Origin: an uncultured Collinsella sp.
GTDB lineage: Bacteria > Actinomycetota > Coriobacteriia > Coriobacteriales > Coriobacteriaceae
DNA length: 7,678 nucleotides
Assembly (NCBI GenBank): GCA_900549355.1
Contig: UROA01000093.1
Coordinates: 1 to 7,678 of the forward strand
Direction: 5' to 3'
The notes beneath the pieces are model-generated. The model was not told where the DNA came from, searched no databases, and saw nothing but the letters and a program-made list of their open reading frames with translations. Of the stretch, positions 1 to 6,137 are shown in pieces (positions within the stretch are counted from its first letter, which is position 1; each line of letters starts with the position of its first letter). The translations under genes were made by a program, and so were the position numbers.

Positions 1-486
1 TACTACACCCATACGGTGTTTGAGGTCGTTTCCACGCATCCGGAATCCGGTTCGCAGGCAACTGTTTTCGCGGGCGGCCGCTATGACGGCCTGGTCGAGC
101 TCGAGGGTGGCAAGCCCACGGCGGGCGTCGGCTTTGCCGTTGGTTTTGAGCGCGCCCTGCTGGCCCTGCAGGCCTTTGGCAACGATTTGGGTGCCGATGA
201 GGCCCCGTGCGTCTATGTCGCCAACGCCGGCAAGGAGCTGCGCCAGAACGTCTTTGCCATCACGCAGGAGCTTCGCGCCGCAGGTATCGTGACCGAGGCC
301 GACTATCAGGGCCGTTCGCTCAAGGCCCAGTTTAAGCAGGCCGACAAGGTGGGCGCTAAGCTCATTTTGGTCCTGGGCGGCGACGAGCTTGCCGCTGGCA
401 AGGTCAAGGTGCGCGACATGGAGAGCCATGACGAGGTACTGGTCGATCTGGCCAACGTGGTCGAGGCGGTTCGCGAGCGCCTGTAG
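1..486 (+). CDS. hisS: Histidyl-tRNA synthetase, C-terminal part (5' end outside window)
   Basis: This class II synthetase charges tRNA-His with histidine in the cytoplasm. Only the last 161 codons are present; frame 1 is open from the first base. The fragment begins inside the conserved tract that usually reads RGLDYYT-TVFE (here YYTHTVFEV). It continues through GGRYDGL and motif 3 (GVGFAVGFERALLAL), whose Glu-Arg pair belongs to the ATP/histidine site. The remaining ~100 residues form the anticodon-binding domain, with the typical SLKAQFKQADKVGAKLILVLG stretch and the GK-KVRDM strand near the end. The stop is TAG at 484-486. An intrinsic terminator follows about 57 bases later, so hisS appears to end its transcription unit here; aspS, a common neighbour of hisS in other bacteria, does not follow. 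Identity is secure from the motifs; the start cannot be seen. Confidence 0.96.
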   Translation, partial: YYTHTVFEVVSTHPESGSQATVFAGGRYDGLVELEGGKPTAGVGFAVGFERALLALQAFGNDLGADEAPCVYVANAGKELRQNVFAITQELRAAGIVTEADYQGRSLKAQFKQADKVGAKLILVLGGDELAAGKVKVRDMESHDEVLVDLANVVEAVRERL

Positions 487-540
487 CGCATCTTTTTGAG
501 CTGCGGGCCTGCTAACGTGCCCTGCTCATGGAGAGCGATT

Positions 541-583
541 GTTACGGGGGTGTTTCGCTTTTATGCGGAATGCCCCCGTTTGT
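541..583 (+). terminator. Intrinsic terminator behind hisS
   Basis: A stem-loop joins ACGGGGG (544-550) to CCCCCGT (573-579). The stem continues inward as TGTTTCGC against GCGGAATG with some G-T pairs, leaving a TTTTAT loop. A short T-rich tail (GTTTGTGT) follows. The position, 57 bases after the hisS stop and ahead of the ppc promoter, fits a terminator that separates the two units. The T-tract is weak, so efficiency is uncertain. Confidence 0.7.
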
Positions 584-637
584 GTATGCCGTCCACCGAG
601 AAATACGACCATTTAGGGCAAAAACCCTTGCAATGCA

Positions 638-684
638 GAAAATACTTTTGTGTGGTAAAGCGCAATCAGTGTCGAAAGTATTTC
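638..684. promoter_or_regulatory. Pair of AAATACTTT-type palindromes upstream of ppc (candidate operators)
   Basis: Two short palindromes stand here: AAAATACTTTT (639-649) and GAAAGTATTTC (674-684), with centres 35 bp apart. They are also inverted copies of one another: AGAAAATACTTTTG on the plus strand against AGAAATACTTTCG read from the minus strand, differing by one inserted base and one substitution. A third half-copy, AGAAATAC, occurs at 599-606. The right palindrome covers the region where the -35 box of the ppc promoter would lie. This suggests a dimeric regulator that activates or represses ppc; its identity cannot be told from the window. Confidence 0.4.
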
Positions 685-699
685 TCAAGCGCCTATAAT
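671..699 (+). promoter_or_regulatory. Probable ppc promoter
   Basis: A perfect sigma-70 -10 hexamer TATAAT lies at 694-699, 45 bases ahead of the preferred ppc start. At the expected 16-18 bp spacing there is no recognisable TTGACA-like -35 box (671-676 reads GTCGAA) and no extended TGn motif. The -35 region instead overlaps a palindrome (674-684), so the promoter may depend on a bound regulator. The -10 match is clear; the rest is inference. Confidence 0.55.
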
Positions 700-723
700 G
701 AATACCGCATGTTACGTGCATAG

Positions 724-743
724 AAGGAGGAATGGGAGGAAAC
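724..743 (+). promoter_or_regulatory. Tandem ribosome-binding sites deciding the ppc start
   Basis: Two Shine-Dalgarno-like runs lie in tandem: AAGGAGG (724-730) and GGGAGG (734-739). ATG 732 lies between them, one base after the first, which is too close for initiation. GTG 744 lies 4 bases after the second and 13 after the first. This favours GTG as the start. Confidence 0.5.
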
Positions 744-3557
744 GTGGCTGAGAACCTAAGCAACCAGTCTGTACCCGAAGCCGCGGCGCGCGTCGCTGCC
801 GTGGTCAACCGCCTCGTTAACCGAATCGGCTCGAATGCCGAGTCCAGGGAGCGTCTCGCCGAGATCGAGATCCCCGAGGAGCTGCGCGACAATCTGGCGT
901 TGTTCCTGCGCCTGGAGCGTCGTGTGCTTAGCGAGTATGATCCTGAGATTGCGGACCTGTTCGACAAGATCCTGTCGGCCGAGATTGTGGCCAATGCCGG
1001 TAACCCCGGTACCCGCGCTGCCGACGAGGCCGTCGACGAGCAGGGCGTGCCCACCGCCGACGAGCCCACCGCCGTGGCATTTCGTGAAGTCGTCGATCTG
1101 ATCGACAGCCTGCCGCTCGATAAGCAGCAGGTCATTGTCCGTGCCTTTACGAGCTTCTTCCATCTGGCAAATCTGTCGGAGGAGAACTACCGTGTGGCGC
1201 AGCTGCGCGAGCGCGAGGCCGGTGCGTCGACCGATACCGAGGTCGATCCCGCCAACGAGCTCACCGTCGCCTATCACCAGCTGGTGAATGAGCTGGGCGT
1301 CGAGGGCGCCAACGAGCTGCTCGGCAAGCTTGAGTTCCATCCCGTCTTTACCGCGCATCCCACTGAGGCCCGTCGTAAGGCCGTCGAGGGCAAGATTCGC
1401 CGTATCTCCAACCTGCTGGAGGAGCGTCCGCGTCTGGGCGGCTCCGACCTGGTGGAGAACGAGCGCCATATGCTGCAGGAGATCGACGCCCTGGTGCGTA
1501 CGAGCCCCATCGCGCTCAAGAAGCCCACGCCGGTCGAGGAAGCCGATACCATCATCGACATCTTCGATAACACGCTGTTCGACGTCATCCCCGTCATCTA
1601 TCGTCGCTTTGACGACTGGGTGCTGGGCGACAAGGCCGGTACCGTGCCGCCGCTGTGCCCGGCGTTCTTCCATCCCGGCAGCTGGATCGGTTCCGACCGC
1701 GACGGTAACCCCAACGTCACCGCCAAGGTGAGCCGTGAGGTCGCCGCCAAGTACTTCACCCACATGGTGCTCAAGCTCGAGGACAAGTGCCGCCGCATCG
1801 GCCGCAACCTCACGCTCGAGGCCACCTACAGCAAGCCGTCTGCCGAGCTCATTAACCTGTGGAACCATCAGGTCGAGATGAGCCCTCGTTACACGGCCCG
1901 CGCCGAGCTGATCTCCGAGCACGAGCCGCATCGCGCCGTCATGCTCGTCATGGCCGACCGCCTGAACGCCACCGTCCGTCGTATCACCGACACCATGTAC
2001 CACAGCGCCGATGAGTTCCTGGAGGACCTGCGCGTCGTCCAGCGCTCGCTGGCCGCCTGCGGTGCCGTCCGTGCTGCCTACGGCCCGGTCCAGACCATCA
2101 TCTGGCAGGTCGAGTCCTTCGGCTTCCATATGGTCGAGATGGAGTTCCGTCAGCACTCCGTGGTGCATGCCCGCGCCCTTAAGGATATCCACGAGAACGG
2201 TATCCATGGCGACCTGCAGCCCATGACGCGCGAGGTCATCGATACCTTCCGTGCTATCGGCTCCATCCAAAAGCGCTACGGCAAGAAGATGGCGCACCGC
2301 TACATCATCTCGTTTACCAAGAGCGCTCAGCATGTGGCCGACGTCTTTGAGCTGGCGCACCTGTCCTTTGCACACGAGGAGGATGTCCCCGAGCTCGACG
2401 TGATCCCGTTGTTCGAGCAGCTCGAGGACCTCGAGGGCTGCGTCGACGTGCTCGATCAGATGCTTACGCTGCCCGTGGTGCAAAAGCGCCTTGCCCAGAC
2501 CAACCGCCGCATGGAGGTCATGCTGGGCTATTCCGACTCTTCCAAGGATGCCGGTCCTACCACGGCTATGCTCGCGCTGCACTCCGCGCAGGAGCGCATC
2601 GCCAAGTGGGCAGAGAAGAACGATATCGACCTGGTGCTCATGCACGGTCGCGGCGGTGCCGTGGGCCGTGGCGGCGGCCCGGCCAACAAGGCCGTGCTGG
2701 CGCAGCCCAAGGGTTCGGTCAACTGCTTCTTTAAGCTCACCGAGCAGGGCGAAGTCATCTTTGCCCGTTACGGCAACCGCACGCTGGCTCAGCGCCATGT
2801 TGAGTCCGTTGCCGCCGCAACGCTTTTGCAGTCGGCCCCGAGTGTCGAGAAGACCAACACCGAGACCACGCAGAAGTTCTGGGATATGGCCGAGAAGCTC
2901 AACACCGCAAGCCACGAACGCTATCTGGACCTGCTGAACACCGAGGACTTTACACCGTGGTTCTCGACCGTGACGCCGCTGACCGAGGTCGGTCTGCTGC
3001 CGATCGGCTCGCGTCCCGCCAAGCGCGGTCTGGGCGCCAAGTCGCTCGATGACCTGCGTACCATCCCGTGGATCTTCAGCTGGAGCCAGGCGCGCATTAA
3101 CCTGGCCGCTTGGTACGGTCTGGGCACCGCCTGCGAGCAGCTTGGCGATCTTGACCAGCTCAAGGCTGCCTACCAGGAGTGGCCGTTCTTCCGCACCTTT
3201 ATCGACAACATCGAGATGTCGATCGCCAAGACCGACCAGCGCATCGCCAAGATGTATCTGCACCTGGGCGACCGCGAGGATCTGTCCGAGAAGGTCTTTA
3301 CCGAGATGCAGCTCACCCGTAAGTGGGTCCTTGCCATCGTCGGTGACGAATGGCCGCTGCAGCGTCGTCGCGTGCTTGGCTGCGCCGTTCGCGTGCGTAA
3401 CCCCTATGTCGACGCCCTGTCCATCGCCCAGGTCCGCGCCCTTCGCGAGGTGCGTATGAACCAGGACGAGATGGCCGAGGAGAAGAAGGCCGAGTACATG
3501 AGCCTGATTCTTTCGACTGTGACCGGCGTCTCGGCAGGTCTGCAGAACACGGGGTAA
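744..3557 (+). CDS. ppc: Phosphoenolpyruvate carboxylase
   Basis: This cytoplasmic anaplerotic enzyme converts PEP and bicarbonate to oxaloacetate and phosphate. Numbered from GTG 744, the protein has 937 residues, longer than E. coli PEPC (883) mainly through the N-terminal region. Family signatures appear in order: VFTAHPTEA with the catalytic-site His at 205, GSDRDGNPNVTA near 316-327, GYSDSSKDAG at 595-604, HGRGGAVGRGGGP at 634-646 with the second essential His, TEQGEVIFARYG, and the conserved C-terminal end NTG that reaches into the active site. No catalytic motif is broken. Start choice: an in-frame ATG exists at 732, but the AGGAGG at 725-730 sits only one base before it. GTG 744 is preceded by GGAGG (735-739) with a 4-base gap, so I prefer GTG. 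The gene has its own promoter, and a large hairpin element follows 23 bases after the TAA stop, so it is probably monocistronic. Confidence 0.96.
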   Translation: MAENLSNQSVPEAAARVAAVVNRLVNRIGSNAESRERLAEIEIPEELRDNLALFLRLERRVLSEYDPEIADLFDKILSAEIVANAGNPGTRAADEAVDEQGVPTADEPTAVAFREVVDLIDSLPLDKQQVIVRAFTSFFHLANLSEENYRVAQLREREAGASTDTEVDPANELTVAYHQLVNELGVEGANELLGKLEFHPVFTAHPTEARRKAVEGKIRRISNLLEERPRLGGSDLVENERHMLQEIDALVRTSPIALKKPTPVEEADTIIDIFDNTLFDVIPVIYRRFDDWVLGDKAGTVPPLCPAFFHPGSWIGSDRDGNPNVTAKVSREVAAKYFTHMVLKLEDKCRRIGRNLTLEATYSKPSAELINLWNHQVEMSPRYTARAELISEHEPHRAVMLVMADRLNATVRRITDTMYHSADEFLEDLRVVQRSLAACGAVRAAYGPVQTIIWQVESFGFHMVEMEFRQHSVVHARALKDIHENGIHGDLQPMTREVIDTFRAIGSIQKRYGKKMAHRYIISFTKSAQHVADVFELAHLSFAHEEDVPELDVIPLFEQLEDLEGCVDVLDQMLTLPVVQKRLAQTNRRMEVMLGYSDSSKDAGPTTAMLALHSAQERIAKWAEKNDIDLVLMHGRGGAVGRGGGPANKAVLAQPKGSVNCFFKLTEQGEVIFARYGNRTLAQRHVESVAAATLLQSAPSVEKTNTETTQKFWDMAEKLNTASHERYLDLLNTEDFTPWFSTVTPLTEVGLLPIGSRPAKRGLGAKSLDDLRTIPWIFSWSQARINLAAWYGLGTACEQLGDLDQLKAAYQEWPFFRTFIDNIEMSIAKTDQRIAKMYLHLGDREDLSEKVFTEMQLTRKWVLAIVGDEWPLQRRRVLGCAVRVRNPYVDALSIAQVRALREVRMNQDEMAEEKKAEYMSLILSTVTGVSAGLQNTG

Positions 3558-3580
3558 TCGATAGCCCTGTGGCTCTCACC

Positions 3581-3707
3581 GGGATCCGATGGGTTTCCCT
3601 CTGAATGCGTCCTCGCACTTGAAGCCCCCTTATCCTGCTCCTTCGGAGCTGCGGATAAGGGGGCTTCGTGCTGCGGAGTGCATTCAGAGGGAAACCCATC
3701 GGATCCC
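3581..3707. repeat. Nested inverted-repeat element, copy 1 (behind ppc)
   Basis: This is a 127-base foldback. The outer arms, 3581-3608 and 3680-3707, are perfectly complementary over 28 bp. Inside lies an asymmetric core, GTCCTC (3609-3614) opposite TGCGGAGT (3672-3679); TCC can pair with GGA. A 4-bp helix follows, GCAC (3615-3618) with GTGC (3668-3671), then a two-base bulge TT (3619-3620). Last comes an inner 15-bp stem, GAAGCCCCCTTATCC (3621-3635) with its complement at 3653-3667, capped by a GCTCC-TTC-GGAGC mini-hairpin. The same plan and core recur at 6004-6137 with different stem sequences. It begins 23 bases after the ppc stop. It may act as a terminator, a 3'-end stabiliser, a structured RNA or a DNA hairpin; I do not recognise a named family. 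Confidence 0.8.
3621..3667. terminator. Inner terminator-like hairpin of element copy 1
   Basis: A GC-rich 15-bp perfect stem (3621-3635 with 3653-3667) carries a stable TTC-capped tip and lies 63 bases after the ppc stop. The sequence after it (CTTCGTGCTG) has no real T-tract, so it is a poorer intrinsic terminator than its stem suggests. The surrounding 28-bp outer stem would add further stability. Confidence 0.5.
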
Positions 3708-3744
3708 TTCGTCCTCGGTCTTCTGGGATTAAAGCTAAAGGGAA

Positions 3745-3811
3745 TAAGGCGCGCTTTGCGCCTTACAGCTGTGACGGCTTCGGTCCCGTTTGGGGTCGCG
3801 GCCGTTTTGTT
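3745..3811 (+). promoter_or_regulatory. Two hairpins in the ppc-larA intergenic region (possible leader or terminator)
   Basis: The first hairpin is TAAGGCGC (3745-3752) with GCGCCTTA (3758-3765), a perfect 8-bp stem over a 5-base loop. The second pairs ACGGC (3774-3778) with GCCGT (3801-3805), with an inner GGTCCC/GGGGTC helix using G-T pairs, and is followed by TTTGTT. The second looks like an intrinsic terminator ahead of larA. Either it is a back-up terminator for ppc, or larA is transcribed through this leader and the hairpins attenuate it. I see no recognisable riboswitch and no confident promoter between here and larA. Confidence 0.4.
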
Positions 3812-3822
3812 GTGGGTCAAAT

Positions 3823-3839
3823 ATGAACGTTGTGTTAAT
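3823..3839. promoter_or_regulatory. Imperfect palindrome upstream of larA (candidate operator)
   Basis: ATGAAC (3823-3828) and GTTAAT (3834-3839) form an inverted repeat, 5 of 6 bases complementary, around GTTGT. It lies about 93 bases before the larA start. A dimeric regulator such as the TetR-family protein encoded at 6298-6837 could bind here, but short imperfect palindromes arise by chance and no second copy was found. No strong -10/-35 pair was seen nearby. Confidence 0.2.
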
Positions 3840-3931
3840 GAGTCGGTGGACGGTGGTGTTTTTCGGTGAGCGGCGTATCCTTCCAACGGTTTATCTAGTG
3901 TGTCAGTTGAAAAGGAAGAGGGCGCTCGTCA

Positions 3932-5209
3932 TTGTTTGAATGTGAACTGCCGTTTGACCACAAGACGTTGCATCTGGAGCTCGAGGATAAGAACTTCGCG
4001 GGTGTGATGGAAGGTCATCAAAACGAGTTTAAGACCACGAAATCGCAGGAAGAGCTGGTAGAGGAGTCGCTTGCCAACCCTTATGGCTCGCCGTCGCTCG
4101 AGGAGCTTTGTGCTGGCAAGAAGGATATTGTCATTATTAGCTCCGATCATACGCGTCCCGTTCCCTCGCGTGTGACGATGCCTATTCTGCTGCATCACAT
4201 CCATTCCGCTGCGCCCGAGGCTCGCGTGCGCATTTTGGTTGCTACGGGTATGCATCGTCCGTCGACGCATGAGGAACTCGTCAACAAGTACGGCGAGGAG
4301 ATCGTTGCCAACGAGGAAATCGTTATGCACGTCGCGACTGACGACAGCATGATGAAAAAGATCGGCACCCTGCCTTCTGGTGGCGAGTGCATCATCAACA
4401 AGATTGCCGCCGATTGCGATCTGCTGCTTGCCGAGGGCTTTATTGAGCCGCACTTCTTTGCCGGTTTCTCTGGTAGCCGCAAGTCCGTCTTGCCTGGCAT
4501 CGCCAGCTACAAGACCATCATGTACAACCACAACGGTCAGTTTGTGAACGATTCCCATTCGCGTGCCGGCAACCTGTGCCACAACCACGTGAGCGAGGAC
4601 ATGTTTGCCGCTGCCGAGATGGCTCACCTTGCCTTTGTGCTCAACGTGGTGCTCAACGGCAAGCATGAGGTTATCGGCTCCTTTGCAGGCGACATCCATA
4701 AGGCACACGAGGCTGGCTGCGAGTTCGTGAAGAGCCTTGCCGGCGTTGAGCCCGTCGAGTGCGAGATCGCCATCACCACCAACGGCGGCTACCCGCTCGA
4801 CCAGAACATCTATCAGGCCGTGAAGGGCATGTGCTCTGCCGAGGCCACGCTTCCCGAGGGCGGCGTGATCATCGACGTCGCCGGTTGTGCCGACGGCCAC
4901 GGTGGCGAGGGCTTCTATCACAACATCGCCGACAACGATCCGGCGGAGTTTGAGCGTGCCTGCATCGACCGTCCTAAGGACGAGACCCTGCCCGACCAGT
5001 GGACGAGCCAGATCTTTGCCCGCATCCTGGCGCATCACCCTGTGATCATGGTCACCGACCTGTGCGATCACCAGATGATCAAGGATATGCACATGACGCC
5101 GGTCAACACCCTCGATGAGGCGCTCAAGCTCGCCTTTGAGATGAAGGGTGCCGATGCCAAGGTGGCCGTCATTCCCGATGGCCTGGGCGTTGTCGTCGCT
5201 CAGCACTAG
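3932..5209 (+). CDS. larA: Nickel-dependent lactate racemase
   Basis: LarA interconverts L- and D-lactate in the cytoplasm using a nickel pincer nucleotide cofactor. The protein has 425 residues, against 424 for the L. plantarum enzyme. The catalytic and cofactor residues known there fall at identical numbers: Asp72 and Arg75 in SSDHTRPVPS, His108 in ATGMHRPST, His174 in EPHFFAGFSG, Lys184 (covalent cofactor attachment) in GSRKSVLPG, His200 (nickel ligand) in YNHNG, and Gln295 and Lys298 in YPLDQNIYQAVK. This makes a true racemase much likelier than one of the uncharacterised LarA homologues with other substrates. The start is TTG at 3932, with AAGAGGG (3916-3922) nine bases upstream; no in-frame ATG fits the family N terminus (the ATG at 3939 is out of frame). 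The stop is TAG at 5207-5209. The LarD-type channel follows after 49 bases, probably in one operon. No frame damage was seen. Confidence 0.95.
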   Translation: MFECELPFDHKTLHLELEDKNFAGVMEGHQNEFKTTKSQEELVEESLANPYGSPSLEELCAGKKDIVIISSDHTRPVPSRVTMPILLHHIHSAAPEARVRILVATGMHRPSTHEELVNKYGEEIVANEEIVMHVATDDSMMKKIGTLPSGGECIINKIAADCDLLLAEGFIEPHFFAGFSGSRKSVLPGIASYKTIMYNHNGQFVNDSHSRAGNLCHNHVSEDMFAAAEMAHLAFVLNVVLNGKHEVIGSFAGDIHKAHEAGCEFVKSLAGVEPVECEIAITTNGGYPLDQNIYQAVKGMCSAEATLPEGGVIIDVAGCADGHGGEGFYHNIADNDPAEFERACIDRPKDETLPDQWTSQIFARILAHHPVIMVTDLCDHQMIKDMHMTPVNTLDEALKLAFEMKGADAKVAVIPDGLGVVVAQH

Positions 5210-5219
5210 TACGCGGCCT

Positions 5220-5232
5220 AAACGAATCGTTT
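5220..5232. repeat. 13-bp perfect palindrome between larA and the channel gene
   Basis: AAACGAATCGTTT is a perfect palindrome (6+1+6) just after the larA stop and 26 bases before the channel start. It could form only a short AT-rich hairpin; it could equally be a protein-binding site. It has no T-tract and is not a convincing terminator, so cotranscription of the two genes remains likely. Confidence 0.35.
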
Positions 5233-5258
5233 ATAACCGACAAGAAAGATAAGGTTTT

Positions 5259-5990
5259 ATGCTTACCAAACTCCTCTGCGAATTCGGCGCAACGGCCCTC
5301 ATGATCATCTTTGGCGTGGGCGTACACTGCGATACCGTGCTCAAGGGCACCAAGTATCAGGGCTCTGGTCATATGTTTGCCATCACCACTTGGTCTTTTG
5401 GCATCTCGGTCGCTTTGTTTATCTTTGGCGGCGCCGTGTGCATGAACCCCGCCATGGTGCTTGCCCAGTGCATCGTCGGCCTGGTGCCGTGGAGCAGCTG
5501 CATCCCCTTCATGGTTGCCGATATGCTCGGCGGCTTTGCGGGTGCCGTGATCGCGTGGTTGATGTATGCCGATGAGTTCAAGGCTTCCGATGGTGTCATC
5601 GATCCCATTGCTCAGCGCAACATCTTCTCGACCAACCCCACCACCGAGGGCACCAACTATGCCCGCAACTTCTTCTGCGAGGCTATCTGCACCTTCGTGT
5701 TCATCAGCGCCATCCTTGCTGCTGCTAACCGTGCTGGCGAGAACGTTCTGATGCTCGCCATCTGCGTCGGTCTGATCGTTTGGGCTGTTGGCATGGGCAT
5801 GGGCGGCATCACCGGCTTCGCCATGAACCAGGCTCGTGACCTTGGTCCTCGCATGGCCTATCAGGTGCTGCCGATCAAGAACAAGGCCGACAACAACTGG
5901 AAGTATGGCCTGCTTGTTCCTGGCATCGCGCCGTTTGTCGGTGCTGCTCTGGCCGCGCTGTTTGTGCATGGTTTCTTGGGCATGTTCTAG
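5259..5990 (+). CDS. larD: MIP-family channel, LarD-type lactic acid facilitator
   Basis: This 243-residue integral membrane protein of the aquaporin/glycerol-facilitator superfamily has the usual six hydrophobic spans plus two re-entrant half-helices. In the L. plantarum lar operon the corresponding channel, LarD, passes lactic acid; I assign that role here from sequence character and its place 49 bases behind larA. The first pore motif is canonical, NPA at 63-65 in GGAVCMNPAMVLAQ. The second, in GFAMNQARDLGPR, reads NQA at 190-192 instead of NPA. It still keeps the selectivity-filter Arg193 and the following Asp194 typical of glycerol-type members. From memory LarD proteins also deviate at this proline, but I could not verify that. 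A weak Shine-Dalgarno, AAGG (5251-5254), lies four bases before the ATG. The hairpin element at 6004-6137 begins 13 bases after the TAG stop. Family assignment is firm; the lactate substrate is probable. Confidence 0.85.
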   Translation: MLTKLLCEFGATALMIIFGVGVHCDTVLKGTKYQGSGHMFAITTWSFGISVALFIFGGAVCMNPAMVLAQCIVGLVPWSSCIPFMVADMLGGFAGAVIAWLMYADEFKASDGVIDPIAQRNIFSTNPTTEGTNYARNFFCEAICTFVFISAILAAANRAGENVLMLAICVGLIVWAVGMGMGGITGFAMNQARDLGPRMAYQVLPIKNKADNNWKYGLLVPGIAPFVGAALAALFVHGFLGMF

Positions 5991-6003
5991 TCTGAGGCTA
6001 CAT

Positions 6004-6137
6004 AGTTGTCCGCTGGCCGCATGGGGTAACTTCCCAGCGCGTCCTCGGACATGAAAGAACCCCCGCTGCGCACTTCGTGCGGCGGGGGTTCTTTCGTCCT
6101 GCGGAATGCGCTGGGAAGTTACCCCATGCGGACAGCT
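6004..6137. repeat. Nested inverted-repeat element, copy 2 (between convergent lar genes)
   Basis: This is the same plan as the element at 3581-3707 with new stem sequences. Outer arms 6017-6040 and 6108-6131 pair perfectly over 24 bp. Alternatively, AGTTGTCC (6004-6011) pairs with GGACAGCT (6130-6137) with one G-T pair, extending the stem if about six bases in the left arm bulge out. The core is GTCCTC (6041-6046) opposite TGCGGAAT (6100-6107). The 4-bp helix is GGAC (6047-6050) with GTCC (6096-6099), followed by the bulge AT (6051-6052). The inner stem is GAAAGAACCCCCGC (6053-6066) with 6082-6095. It lies between the converging larD and tetR genes and could serve as a terminator for both. 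Confidence 0.8.
6053..6095. terminator. Bidirectional terminator-like hairpin between larD and tetR
   Basis: A perfect 14-bp stem, GAAAGAACCCCCGC (6053-6066) with its complement at 6082-6095, is capped by CGCAC-TTC-GTGCG. The 3' side reads GGGGGTTCTTTCG on the plus strand, and the same GGGGGTTCTTTC on the minus strand, so it offers a T-rich end in both directions. This fits a shared terminator for the larA-larD unit and the converging larC-tetR unit, although the tetR stop is about 200 bases away. Confidence 0.65.

Noticed and set aside
616..628. Small AGGG-CAAAA-CCCT hairpin upstream of ppc
   Set aside because: A stem of four bp is too short to be meaningful and lies upstream of the proposed promoter.
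496..723. A 75-codon plus-strand open frame between hisS and ppc
   Set aside because: It runs through the terminator, the palindromes and the TATAAT box, has no ribosome site and shows no family character.
732..743. ATG at 732 as the ppc start
   Set aside because: The Shine-Dalgarno lies one base before it. GTG 744 has better spacing, though the ATG cannot be fully excluded.
756..3263. An 835-codon open frame on the minus strand inside ppc
   Set aside because: It lies wholly opposite ppc in codon register, its product shows no family motif, and long antisense frames are expected opposite GC-rich genes with strong third-position bias.
3929..5206. A 425-codon open frame on the minus strand mirroring larA
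   Set aside because: It mirrors larA almost end to end and gives a low-complexity Val/Gly/His/Leu/Asp-rich product without recognisable domains. It is a codon-bias shadow.
5169..5969. A 266-codon minus-strand open frame opposite the MIP channel
   Set aside because: The hydrophobic channel on the plus strand is clearly real; the antisense product is a charged, His/Ala/Gly-rich sequence typical of shadows.
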